This document shows positions 1 through 10,494 of a stretch of DNA of 64,000 nt, piece after piece; the stretch's first letter is position 1, and every line of letters begins with the position of its first letter. Below the pieces are notes generated by a model. It saw only the letters and a program-made list of their open reading frames with translations, ran no database searches and was not told the origin of the DNA. The DNA comes from Symbiodinium natans (lineage: Eukaryota > Sar > Dinophyceae > Suessiales > Symbiodiniaceae). Both the position numbers and the translations under genes were made by a program. Location: assembly GCA_905221605.1 (NCBI GenBank), contig CAJNDS010001046.1, positions 407,501-471,500 of the forward strand, in the 5' to 3' direction.

Positions 1-269
1 TAGACTGTAGCCGAGCCACTAGCCGATAGCAACCAATCCTGCCATAGTGCTTGTTGCGCAGCAAGGTTTTGCACGCTCTTGAGTACCGATCCAATCGGGA
101 GCGTCAGGACTGGGATCCGAGACTTGCGCGAATCGCAAGGATGACAATCGGCTGACCCAGTGACTGCGCTAGGCCAAGTTGTGAGCCTGTAGCCTGCTTT
201 GGACGTTTCCCCCAGAGTGCACTGGACTTTTTTCGAGCTGTGGCCTGTAAATCACTCCAAGCAGCTACA

Positions 270-1160
270 ATGGCGACGCCATCTTCAAGAGGCTACGCAG
301 GCCCAAGGCCTAGGAGTTTAAGTCTTGATCCTCCGAGGCGCCAGACCTCGTCGAGCGGTCCTGCCTTGACTTCAGGCGACAAGGAATAAGCGCTATGGCA
401 GCTTTCTTCAGCGCCACCCCCAACAGCTGGCCCCGCTGTGGCCAAGGCCGGCGCCACGAGGTCCGACTCAGCCAGGGAGTCGAGACGTCTCGGGCTGGGC
501 GACGAGGCCGTCAGTTTTGCTGAAGGTAGGTTGGGTGAGGCCCAGTTCAGGACTGCCTACGCGCGCTTCAAGAGTTCGCTACCGACGCGAGGTCCCAAGC
601 TACTGGACCAGACATTGTGCTTCGCGGCATTGGCGCCGGTATCTCAGGGCTCTTGCAGAAGCCGGGAGCAGATCCCGCGGCGATTGATTATCGTCACGTC
701 TGCAATCCTTGCATGAGAAGGCCGAGAATGCTCTCGACGCCCGGAGTTTGCCTCCGAGTCCGATCCTCTCAGGATTGGTTGTGGGAGAATTGCGGTTTAG
801 TGTCCCCTTCTCGTTCCCATCGCGGCGACGCTGATGCCCCTCCTACTGCCGGCGCAGCACACCGAGAAAGAGGCATGGGTCGCGTGCATGAAGAGGATGT
901 TGAGAGGAGTCGAAGTTCAGCTCGAGGCCTGTTCAGAGGGCGCAACACTTCGACATGGCCTCCTCCTCTAATCCCTCCGGCGGTGAGACCACCGTGTTAG
1001 CAATCCTTCAGGAGATGCGACAGAGGGAGCAGGATGCACGAGACCGAGCCGCGGAACTCAAATCCCTGCGAACGTTCAACCTGAAGCCTGAAGGACGACC
1101 TGCCTATTTTTGGGGCTGGCGACACTGACCTGGATCGTCATTTGGAGGTTGCGAAGCCAA
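270..1160 (+). pseudogene. gag-like retroelement fragment, frame-broken
   Basis: Protein-like text runs along the plus strand in changing frames. It starts at ATG 270 with a Ser/Pro/Arg-rich stretch that stops after 39 codons. It then resumes at 438-716 (SARESRRLGLGDEAVSFAEG, with an Arg/Ala-rich helix) and ends near 1012-1160 with a Gln/Arg/Glu-rich helix (EMRQREQDARDRAAELKSL) and the motif LPIFGAGDTDLDRHLEVA. That last motif resembles the gag-type domain of dinoflagellate retroelements, where a Pro-x-hydrophobic-Gly turn precedes an acidic D-x-D-x-x-x-H segment. That is recall, not a search. No single frame spans it, so it is decayed if real. No LTR or target duplication is visible, and no polymerase follows. 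Confidence 0.3.
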
Positions 1161-2960
1161 GTAACGACTGTAAGAAACTGTTCTCCTCCACAACAGACTC
1201 CTTTTCCTCCGTTGTAGGCTCCTCTGGTTCCCTGGCCACCAAAGGAGGAATTGCTCCATCATCTTCACAAACCACAGCTGCCTTCATCGGCCCCGGCGTC
1301 CACCTGTGCACCCCCATCACCAGTCGCGACAATGACCTGCTCTTCATTGCCGCAGTCTGTTGCGGAGCTTCTCTCATCCTGCGCCACAACCCGTGCATCA
1401 ATGGCACTCCAGGTTTTTCCCCGCCTTGGCCCACGCACCTTTTGAGCTCCAGGCAATTGCCTCGACCCCACGTCAGGCAAAACATCAGTGAGTGCTTGCA
1501 GCCAGCACAGAAGTTTCCTCTCTCTCCAGAAACTTGGACTCCTTGACGACGGATTGGGCAGAACCATGCATCTCCACTTGTTCCAGAACAAACTCCCCTT
1601 TTCAGGAAGCGTTCCCTGGTCGCCAGATCCATTGTCCTGTATTGGAACCTCCGTACTTGCAGCACCAACATTTCCTTCATTGGGAACCTTTTTGAACCAC
1701 AGTCTCCACCGCCACATCACCCTCAGAAAGTCCGACTTCATTGGCCTCCCGACATCTATGCTACCCTAAAATGCCCTCATGGACTCAGAAGACGGCGTCG
1801 AGGCTGTAGGTTCCAATTCTGGCCCAGCTGCGGAAACATTGTTCAGCCATGCCCCAGTTCCAGAAACACCATGACCACCATTTCAGCCACCTTTCCAGTA
1901 GCACTTGACATCCCTTTTGGAACTTCCCACTGAGTTGCCATGGTCCTCAGGTGTCTTCTGGCTCCACCTCCCTTTGCAGAAAGGCGCCAGTTGCTTGGCG
2001 TAAGGCCTCCAGCTGAGCGATTTATTGTCCTCTTCAGCTTGGACTATAGCCTCCAACTCCAAAATCTCATCTGGATGCTTCTCAGCAACGACTGGAGGTT
2101 CCTGCATCATGATACGCGAAGAACCACTCGCAGTCTCTTGGCCCACCAATTTTCCACAACCCAGCTCATCTCCCTGATCTATCCAATGTGACCACCTCTC
2201 CACTCAGCTCAGTCTGCGTTTCTTGACTGATCATTTATCGACCAGAAGAGGAGGACGAAGTTGACAGAATGCCACGCTTCCGCATCACCTGCATCACAGC
2301 AGTTTCCAACTCTATATCCACACTCATCCCCGGGTCTTTTCTCCCCAGCTCGTGGCTTCATTTCCCATGTCCACATTGGGACCCATACCCGCATTGGGGT
2401 TCACAGCAGCTGCTTCTCCAATCCTGGTTTGCTCAGCACCACCAGCTGTCCCTTCCTTCTGTCCTTCATATTTCCGGAATTTTCGGTCTTTTACGTTCCC
2501 TCATTTCCGGAAATTGCGTTTTGTGTATTCGCCGTCCTTCAGTATCCCATCATTTCCGAAAATGTCCGTCATTCATACTCCATCATTTCCGGATTGTTCC
2601 GTCTTCCTCCCGTTTCGGCCGGCTGCAAAGAGTTTGATTCAGGCCTCTTTTCTTTCGAGACATGTGCCGTTGGGAAAAAGACACGGCTTCTCGGAAAAGT
2701 ACTCAAACAACAGTGCGCTTCACATGTCCATGGAGTCCATGGCTCCGGTCTATACATAAACTGACTATGACAGTCTACGGAGTCTACGGTCGCCGATGCT
2801 CAGGACATCAAACAATGCCCAAGTTGCAGAGTTTCGGCCGAGTGGGCTCACGTTCATGTGAACCAAGGCACGTGTCTTTGGTGAACCCTTGGCACGTTCC
2901 TCTGCTTAAGTGCTTAAGCTAAAACTAGTCGGAAACTCACGCACGCAGACACACCCACCC
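1161..2960. other. no gene resolved; possible minus-strand exons
   Basis: Open minus-strand stretches at 1138-1680, 1265-1741 and 1883-2203 contain acidic, protein-like text (for example EKHPDEILELEAIVQAEEDN near 2080 and EPEEPTTEEKESVVEE near 1190). I could not connect them into a spliced frame or recognise a family. The rest shows no clear structure except several CATTTCCGGAA-like motifs at 2470-2600, an irregular local repeat. Confidence 0.2.
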
Positions 2961-2973
2961 ACAACAGAAGCGC

Positions 2974-3404
2974 TCAAAATCTCTTGGTGCCCGGCTTCAG
3001 CCTCTTGAGCAAGCCACCCATCTCTAGCTGCTGCTTGTGGAGAAACCTTAAACGCTCACGGCTAACAGGGCTAACCTCTGCCTGTGACTTACGTGTACTT
3101 GTATGTATGTGCTTCTCTCGGATTTGCGGCTGCTCCTCCATGACTGCAATCCTTGCTTCGCGCTTCTCCTGCAGTTGTCCGATCACAGAATGTCAAAACA
3201 GCGCATTTGAGCCATATGCATCTGGTATCTGCAGCTCCTTCCACTGATTGTGCTCTCTGGCTTCCAGCTTGTCGGCCTGTACCTCTGTTTTCACATGCGC
3301 AGGACATGAGACGTGCAAGTGAAAACGTCAGTTTACGTCGCCTTCGTCTTCTCTGCCTCTGCATACTTGCGCATCTTTGCCAAGGTCTCCTCCCCATGGA
3401 CCAT
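2974..3404 (-). CDS. small charged helical protein, 4 exons
   Basis: Four exons join with intact frame into about 81 residues: 3404-3342, 3276-3238, 3168-3113 and 3061-2974, stop TGA at 2976-2974. Intron starts are GC (after 3342), GA (after 3238) and GC (after 3113); all end in AG. The protein is almost wholly charged helix, with KMRKYAEAEKTK, then ADKLEAREHNQWK, EKREARIAVMEEQ and a C-terminus ending GGLLKRLKPGTKRF. ATG 3404 opens the first exon in frame, but the true first exon could lie upstream. No family recognised; the C-terminal basic tail could bind nucleic acid or tubulin, which is only a guess. It sits 250 bp downstream of another terminal exon on the same strand, as expected in a unidirectional cluster. 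Confidence 0.45.
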
Positions 3405-3655
3405 GGATTGACTCGTGGTGACGCCGTAGTGCGAAGAAACATGCCGAAGACAAAGAACAGCAACTACACCTGCCTTACCTGCTATCCTAGCCTAGAAGCC
3501 TGTGATTGCAAGTGACTGTCCTGGATCTTGCGCAAATTGAGCAGATCACGGCTCCACCTCGGCGTCCTGTCTACAATCGAACTCTGCGCTCCCTCTCGCT
3601 CCTCTCAGCTCTCAAATTGACCCAATGACCTTGTAGTGAAGTTCTGTTTCAAATT

Positions 3656-3846
3656 CTAATCATGACTCTCACCTCTCCCTGCCCTCCTGGGCTCGACTTC
3701 TCGTCGCAGCTTTTCCAGGTGTGCCTGCAAAGCATTGCTCCGGGACTCCGGGGCAAGGGTTGAACCCAATGGCTTTCATGTGGCAAGCATCTGTCCTGGT
3801 GCTCTTGCTTGTGACGAGTCGCAAGAACCTTCTGCAATTGGTTTGC
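3656..3846 (-). CDS. terminal exons of an unknown helical protein (partial)
   Basis: Two exons can be read: 3846-3796 (17 codons, ANQLQKVLATRHKQEHQ) and 3724-3656 (AHLEKLRREVEPRRAGRG and a few more residues, then TAG). They join in phase 0 across a 71-base intron that starts GA and ends TTTGCAG, with AG|G at both junctions. The open minus-strand frame extends upstream of 3846, so further 5' exons are likely but were not resolved. The product is charged and helical and I do not recognise it. It lies just upstream of, and on the same strand as, the small gene at 2974-3404. Confidence 0.35.
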
Positions 3847-3883
3847 CTGAGCGAATTGGAAACCTAGCTCTTCGTGAAGAATT

Positions 3884-4135
3884 CGTCTCGGCTTCCAAAC
3901 GAGACAAGCCGACCGGGCATCCCCTCTTCCGAGCCAAAATCCGATGCCACCCCGACTTCCCTGGACCTCCCCCCGCACCCCTGGGACCTTGCTAAAGAAC
4001 CCCCAGGTTGGAGCCCCTGGAGCTCCTTGAAAATTCCCCTCCCCTTTGAGACCCCTGCCCTGGACCCTCACCGTTGCGCATGCTACACCCGGCCGGCCCG
4101 GCTCAAGGCTGCGCGAGCAAGCGTTTGCAGTTACG
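3884..4135 (+). repeat. dispersed 220-250 bp element, copy A
   Basis: Begins with a TTCGTCTCGGCTTCC-type motif, continues through a C-rich middle (CCTCCCC...GAGACCCC) and ends with GCGCATGCTACAC followed by GCAAGCGTTTGCAGTTAC. The same beginning, middle or end recurs at 17.37-17.50, 23.85-24.07, 26.30, 45.54 and 50.18 kb. Orientation is the same in all copies seen. It may be a SINE-like or introner-like element. Confidence 0.45.
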
Positions 4136-5284
4136 CTTCGGAGCTCCTCAACGAACCAAGACTCCAGCGCGAGACTCGAAATCCTGCTGCTTTTGGTCCC
4201 AGATATTATTGAACTCCTCCAGATGAAGAGCAAAGTAGCACTGCTACGGCTGACGCTGTTCTCGCTTCCGCGCCTGCAAGCCAAGCATGTGGGCTTCTTC
4301 CACCCCCATGCGTTCGGCGAGCCTTAAGATTGCGGGGCATTGCGCAGAACCCAAAAAAAACAGAGAAGTAGAGAAGTATTTCACAAACAAAAAAAAGAGC
4401 ATCCGTGTTTTCGTGAGATCGCTCGGCGCGCGCGCGCAACCCGTGCGCGTCGGTTTTTTGCGTTCTTTCTCTTTGGTGCGTTGATCTCTTTTGCATAGAT
4501 TAAAAACAACCGCCGCCCAAACGGGGTCTCAAGAGACGTCTCAACTCCACGTCCAAAACAGGGGGGGAAGTCCCTCACAGTGAAATGCTGAAGCTGGACA
4601 GGGTTACAAGCTCAGGCTTGCAGCGGGACTTAAACGAAAGCCAACTCCTACTTCTTCAAGGAGAAAAGATTGTTGGTACTAAGAACTTATTAATCCTCTA
4701 GTAAACTTTCTCTTTTTCATCTACATGTAATATCTCTTGGTATTCTTCTTACCTTTTCCCCAATGCATTTCTTAGGATTTAATATTACGCCGAGAAAAAT
4801 CCCATCCTTTTCAGATTCTTTTCATTCCTGGAAATCCCTGTCAACTTCAGCATCTCATACTTCCACAATTTTTAAGTAGTAAGTAAGCTGTAAGCTGTGG
4901 CTGCCTTGCTTTTAAGCGCGGAAGCTGGCCGACGCGTCTGGCAACATCTGAGTGGTCGGGGCTTTCGGGTTAGGTGTTGAAAAATGTTCGGGGCGCTGAC
5001 CGAGCTTGGTCACATTGGATTTCTGCGGAGCAAAACCTAGCGCTTGGCATCTGCCCAACAGATGCTGTTGAAGCAAGATTGTGCCAGATCTGTTGCAGAG
5101 CAAAACTGTGCACAGCCGGTGCTGGAACTGTTCGTCTCCATATCGGAGATGCAGGTAGCTGAAGATGCTCAGATGCAAAATGCAGTGGTTCTGGGGATTT
5201 TGACCCAGTTTGAGCAGAGCCCCAGGTCCACCAAGTCGTGGGTACTTTTTGAGGCGATGGCGTTGCCGTGATGCTGGTCCAGTG
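4136..5284. other. no gene recognised
   Basis: No coding signal I trust on either strand. A short CG-rich dinucleotide run (CGCGCGCGC) lies near 4430. The stretch 4640-4900 is AT-rich and pyrimidine-rich without repeats. Confidence 0.4.
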
Positions 5285-5818
5285 ATGGCAAAGATCTTCG
5301 CCACACTTCTTCTCGCAACTCCTTTTCTCTGCCACCCGGCCTCAGCTTTAGGCGCTTGTCCTGCGGTTGTCGATTTTGGGGCATTGTTTTCGCATCAACA
5401 GCTGAAGCGGATGGCTGATCCTCGCAGTAGGGTCACAGAACGATATGGGTTGTCTTATTGCGTTCCGCAAAGAGCAAGACCGCTTCTCACCCAGACATCC
5501 TTTCGGTTTGCGGGGCGCTTTCACCCAGAGCACCAGAGGTTCACACTGTCAAAACACTCCTTCATCCTCCTAAGCTTTGCAGAGAAAGTCAGCCAAATGA
5601 GCTTGCCCATGTGGGCTGGAGCAGTGACCCAATCGGAGCATCAAGGCCCCACATTCGTCAAAAGTGGAGATGCGCTTAGCCTGCATTGCACGAGGCAAGC
5701 AAATTTCAGCGCAGTGACACTCAGCCATGATGCCCGTGTGCGGTTGAAAGGTTGGAGACGTTTGTGCTGTGTCATAGTCAGCCACAGTCATGCAGGCAAA
5801 AGGGCAAGAACACGTTAG
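5285..5818 (+). CDS. ORF with a possible signal peptide
   Basis: From ATG 5285 the plus-strand frame begins MAKIFATLLLATPFLCHPAS, a short basic start, a hydrophobic core and a small-residue cleavage-like site, as in a secretory signal peptide. The remainder to the stop at 5818 has no motif I recognise and becomes less protein-like, so an intron may interrupt it. It is the only plus-strand non-retroelement candidate of any weight; all better-supported genes are on the other strand. This may be chance. Confidence 0.2.
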   Translation: MAKIFATLLLATPFLCHPASALGACPAVVDFGALFSHQQLKRMADPRSRVTERYGLSYCVPQRARPLLTQTSFRFAGRFHPEHQRFTLSKHSFILLSFAEKVSQMSLPMWAGAVTQSEHQGPTFVKSGDALSLHCTRQANFSAVTLSHDARVRLKGWRRLCCVIVSHSHAGKRARTR

Positions 5819-5984
5819 AACACAGCCAAAAAGACAACATAGGCCACGCGTGGTGAAAGGCGAAGTGGGCTTTGAGGGTGCATTCCGACGGGGGGGGGCT
5901 TTAACAGCCGCGCGCTGGGCGACTTATGCTTCGTTACGGGATAGGTCAAGCGAGAACTGTGAGCTCACACATTCTCGCGAAATT

Positions 5985-6052
5985 ATGTAAACGTATGTAA
6001 ACGTATGATAACGTATGTAAACGTATGTAAACGTATGTAAACGTATGTAAAC
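5985..6052 (+). repeat. 10-bp minisatellite (ACGTATGTAA), about 7 copies
   Basis: Seven near-identical 10-mers in tandem; one copy carries TGATAACG in place of the consensus. Confidence 0.9.
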
Positions 6053-6352
6053 ATGCAATGTGTCAGAGCTGACTTCGTGCGCGCTCCATTGAGCAGAGTT
6101 TGTCAAACCTACACTCGCATCGAGGTTGCGTATGATACCCATAGGTCTTCAAACTACACAGCATCCCTACAAGTTGCAGTCGCAGCCAGGACTGATAGAC
6201 TGTGCACAAAATCACGCGCAAAAACATCTTCACGGCGCAGAAACAGGAAGAGCTCAGAGAACTGAGCTCAGAAAGCTAAGGATCTCTGAGCCCTTCTGAG
6301 CCCTCAAAGAAGGGAGCACAAATGCACAGCCCGTTCTCAGTGCCTAGTATGC

Positions 6353-7000
6353 CTAGTCTGGTTCAAGCGGCTGCTGCTCCATGAGAGCATCCCGCCGGCT
6401 CCGCTCCTCTCCAAGGCACATGCTGAGAATCTGAGAACCCGAAAAGACAAAGACCAAGTAACCACTCTCATCCGTGACCAAGCCTCGTCAAAGAGAACGA
6501 ATCTCTACTTTAAATAATTTCGACTCATATGAGTTCGTCAAACTCTCTTAGAGAAGAAAGCAAATTTTTACCTGCGAATGCGCGCCTCGTGCTGTCGCAG
6601 CTGGTCCAGTCGCAGGCGTGCCAGCTCCGCCTCTTCGTACCTCCAATTCTAGAAGAGAAAAAGCGAGGAAGCGAACGGGAAAGCGAACAACTCTGCAAAA
6701 AAAGAGATATAACAAAACACACACACACACACAAACTGCAAAAAAAGCCTCGCAAGAAATATCACAAAGGAGGAATTCCCCGCCGCAGCCTGCCAGCTTG
6801 CTCGCATTCGACACCTGGCAAGAGAAAAGAACGCACACGATCCAAACAGGTCTGGGCAACGAGGGGCGGGCGGTGTCTTTCCAAAGCCCGCAGGAGGTCT
6901 TCAATGCTGTGGCTTTTCTCCTCCGGCTTGGAAGGGCTTTCAACATAGCTGTCGATGCGCTGCTTGTTGTTGTGACCTCTCCTCACCGTCATCCAGGGAT
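6353..7000 (-). CDS. coiled-coil protein gene, 3' part
   Basis: The last two exons are clear. Exon 6648-6572 follows TTCTAG and reads NWRYEEAELARLRLDQLRQH and a few more charged residues before a canonical GTAAAA donor. Exon 6422-6353 follows TTCTCAG and reads SMCLGEERSRRDALMEQQPL before TAG. The phase matches (AG + C). Upstream, 6990-6886 encodes NKQRIDSYVESPSKPEEKSH and SIEDLLRALERH, probably an earlier exon of the same gene, but its splice sites are not settled. The product is a charged helical protein of unknown function. A 5' start was not found. Confidence 0.4.
6717..6733. repeat. (AC)n microsatellite
   Basis: Short dinucleotide run in the intron between the two exon groups of the minus-strand gene here. 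Confidence 0.85.
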
Positions 7001-7009
7001 GCGTCATTC

Positions 7010-9255
7010 ATTCTCGAGGCCAAGGCCACTGAAGTCTTTCACTCTAAATGGCTGCAGCTTGACCAAGGCAACATCACATTGAGGGTGACTGTGCCACATC
7101 GTCCGGGAGCTTAGTCGCAAGCCTCGAGGTATTTTCAGACTGGCGGCCGCATTGTGTGCGCTGTTTTTGTGAGCTGAGCATGCAGCAGCTTGACACTAGC
7201 CGGAGCACTTTGGAACTCTGACAAACGCCGAGGAGACCCGATAAAGGAGCCTCTGCTACTAAGTGTACTGTTGGCCCACGGCAACTTTAAGTGTGCGAGA
7301 GATGGTGTCTCTCGTGTCTCTCTTTGCTTAAGGGCGATCTTCGGCGGTCACTCTTGTTAAGAGAGAGCGGGGCATCTCCTCTTTGACTGCGGCCCAAGGC
7401 TTTCTGGCAATCTGTTGCCGAGAGCTCACTTAAGGGCAGCTCTAACTAACGAAAACGAAAACACACCACAAGTGCAATCCTCGCAAGAACTCTCTAGTTG
7501 CAACTGTCATATAGTAAACTTCGTCATCTTTGCCAGCAAGTCTTGACAATCTTCCTGACCCTACGCCTAAAAAGCCTAAAACAACACATGCCAGCAATAT
7601 GTCAAACTCGGTGTTGCCTGCTCGCAGCATCTGCTCTCACCCCAGTCACGAGCACGTTGAATTGCACCCTGAGCTCGCAGCCGCAGCCCCCATAGCAGAG
7701 AAATTGCCAGGCACAGCTCTCCCGTGATATGGAAAAGAAGAATGATGCCTGTTGTGTTGAGCCTCTCAGCTCCGAACACCGCCGTGTGCTAAACCGGCCA
7801 TGTACCACTGCTGAAAAAAGGTGAGATGCCTGGCAGAAAGACGACAGACGACAGTGGACAACATGTCCCCCAAAGCTTGAGCGCTGGGAATGCTGGAAGC
7901 ACATGCCAGTGGTACGAAGCGGAGCTTCACCTGCGCTTCACGGCCTTGTGCTGGCAAATTTGGCTCAGATCAATGGAGACTTTGGGAGCAATAAAGGATT
8001 GGGGACAATGATGCACAGGCGCAATGCAGCCATGCAGCTTAGGATTGCAGACCTGGAATTGCTGCGCTTGCTGAGTCACATGCTGCACTGTGGCAAGAAG
8101 AAAGTTGGTGCGGGACCCAGTCTGGGAACCAACCCTCGGATACCGCAGTTCCCACTGCATCCACCTGCGCAACATGGAACATCAAGGCCCCCAGAGATGG
8201 CTCAGGCTCCGGTCAGCGCCTTGCGGCCGAATGTCCAGCCCGTAGGATGGCGCTCCACGATCTCCACGTAATCCTGCAACGCTGATTGCCGTAGTTCTGC
8301 GATTCTGCGCCTATATGGCTCTGGCACTGCACTGCTTCAACTACGGAACTACGTGCTCCAGTCCGAAGTGTTCAGAGTCATCTGAGAATCACTTCCGGAA
8401 GTGAAGGGCTGGACGGCGCGAACGAGTCCTCGAGCCTCGCGTCCGCAAGATGCGTTGAGAAAAAACAGTTCGGAACTCGAAATGTCCAGCACCTCGGGTC
8501 TGTTCTCCAGCCGAAGCTGAGGGACCTCAAGGGGGAAGCGATTCAGCTTATGAGACCTGTGTGCGCTCCCTAAACGCCAATCGCATGCAAAATTGGCGGA
8601 GCCAAAGCAGTCAGAGCCAACAAAACGGGCTGTGCACAAATTCATTTTTTTTCAACGCTGCTTGCCCTGAGCTTGCACATCAATGTTTCTGAGTTGACGG
8701 CTGTGTCTCGCTCCCGTGTCTCCCTCCTGGCGCAGGAAGGAGGACAGCCACTCGAGAGATAAGAGACAGACCCAAAGATTGATGCGCCCCTGGGGCGGGG
8801 GAGAGAGCTCCAACCTAAAACGCCACCAAAACCCTGCTTAAGTCCATCTTCGACCACCTTCAGCAGCTGTTTCAGTGAAACAGGTGTAAAGAAGGAGTGC
8901 TTCTGTTTAACAACAATGTATCTTCGCCCGATGCGGCTTCGCAATGCGCAAGCATCTTCGGCTTCAGCTCGTTTCACAGCCTCCGCCCTGCGGCCGCAAT
9001 GTATACATATGCATCTATATATTACGCATATATTATAGTCACCCCCCAAAACCAAAACCCGTACAACCGAACCCTAAGGGAGAACCCCAAAAAACTCGTT
9101 TGGTGTTTTTTTTTCTGTTGGTGGTGGTTCTTGCCGTCCTCGGTTGTTCCTCGGAAAAGCCCGAAACGGCGGGGCTTGCCAGCAGGCCCAAGCCCAAAAA
9201 AGTCGCAGAGATAATCTCGCAGAACTCGTTGTGTCTTCTCGGTTTTATATGTTGC
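7010..9255. other. no gene resolved
   Basis: Possible exon text occurs on both strands (minus 7580-7480, KDDEVYYMTVATREFL; plus 8020-8100, LRIADLELLRLLSHMLHCGK) but neither could be linked to a gene. Otherwise unstructured. Confidence 0.35.
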
Positions 9256-9341
9256 TGCTTCCCCTCGAGCTTTTTGGTATTCGGTTAAAGTTCCCGAGTG
9301 GAAACACCCGAAACCAAACACAATACCAAACAACTCGAGGA
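9256..9341. repeat. imperfect inverted repeat
   Basis: CCTCGAGCTTTTTGGTATT on the left faces AATACCAAACAACTCGAGG on the right, giving a hairpin of about 19 bp with mismatches and a 45-base loop that itself has partial pairing (TTCGG...CCGAA). Confidence 0.5.
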
Positions 9342-10040
9342 ACAAACAAAACAAAATGAGGTCTCTTTTGGGGGGTTTGTTTTTTGGGGGGCCCCTGCTG
9401 AAGCCACGAAAACATCCCGCAACATCCCGCACAACTTCCCCACAAAACCTTTGCCTGGCCTCTTCAGAGTATGACTAAGTGGACTTCCCTGTCAGCTGAA
9501 AGTCGGAATGGGTTGTTTACATGACTTGAAAATTATAATCTGCTTCCAATTTTTACTTGGGCGGTGGACTCGTTTGATTTAGCGTCTTGCCCTGTCGCTT
9601 TCAATGATATAAAGAATAGAACGCGTAAAGGACAATACGTTTGATCACAAAAGCTCCCAGTTATACCTGGTACAACCCTTGTACTAGTTACTAGTCGCCT
9701 TCAACTTAGCCACTTGGCCTTGAGAACGGAAATTGCAAGACTCTCCTTTCTTCTTCCAATTTGAAGAAACTAGTATTCAACATCCAGCTTTGTTAATCAG
9801 ACCAACTCAGACCAACTCAAACCGTGACATTTTACATTTTGGGCACCTCAGACCTAGCTAGTAAAAAGTAGAACACTGGAAACTCTAGTCATGTAATCCC
9901 ATGAAGCATTTTCAAACTACAAGCCATGATGAACGCTTCCAATTTGCTTGGGCCTATGCTGGAAGCAGCTGCACCCTTCCCTACGACCGGGTAAAAAACG
10001 AACAGGCTTTGACATCCGTCGTAGGCAGGGGGCGGAGCCT
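9342..10040. other. AT-rich, no gene recognised
   Basis: Base composition shifts to AT-rich from about 9500 onward and stays so to about 13,900. No coding or repeat structure seen in this part. Confidence 0.4.
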
Positions 10041-10090
10041 GTACATATGTGTATGTATATATGTACATATATATATATATATATATAAAT
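10041..10090. repeat. (AT)n microsatellite with GTATAC/ACATAT interruptions
   Basis: Alternating TA run directly before a run of nine C (10097-10105). Confidence 0.85.
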
Positions 10091-10239
10091 ATGGTACCCC
10101 CCCCCCAAAGATCTGCCGTTTTGCCACCTTTTCTAATAATGAAACAAGATCCGTCAGCTTCTTTATGAAATTTCACAATAAAATCACATTCGTCTGCCTC
10201 CCACTGAAATTGCATCTGCCTCACAATCCAAAGATGTCG

Positions 10240-10490
10240 CCTCGAAAGCCGGCCGTTTCAATTGAAACGAAAACGTTTCAATTGAAACGGCCGGGATCCA
10301 AGATCCAAGATCCAAGATTTCTCAGGACTCTTGCCGAGGCATCTTGGAATCCCATATCTTGGATTCTGCCCGCAATCGAAACGTTTTCGTTTCGGTTGAA
10401 ACGGCCGGTTTTGGATTTAGGATTCCAAGATGTCCTGGCAAGAGTCCTGGGAAATCTTGGATCTTGGATCTTGGATCCCGGCCGGCAATC
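10240..10490. repeat. large inverted repeat with nested palindromes
   Basis: The arm from about 10288 to 10352 (GGCCGGGATCCAAGATCCAA..., including AGGACTCTTGCC) is matched in reverse complement by about 10421-10489 (GGCAAGAGTCCT... TTGGATCCCGGCC). The core and the left flank carry GTTTCAATTGAAAC and CGAAACGTTTTCGTTTCG palindromes, each bounded by GGCCG. This could fold as a cruciform or be the ends of a small DNA transposon. No target duplication is evident. It directly abuts the telomere-like tract. Confidence 0.7.
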
Positions 10491-10494
10491 AATG

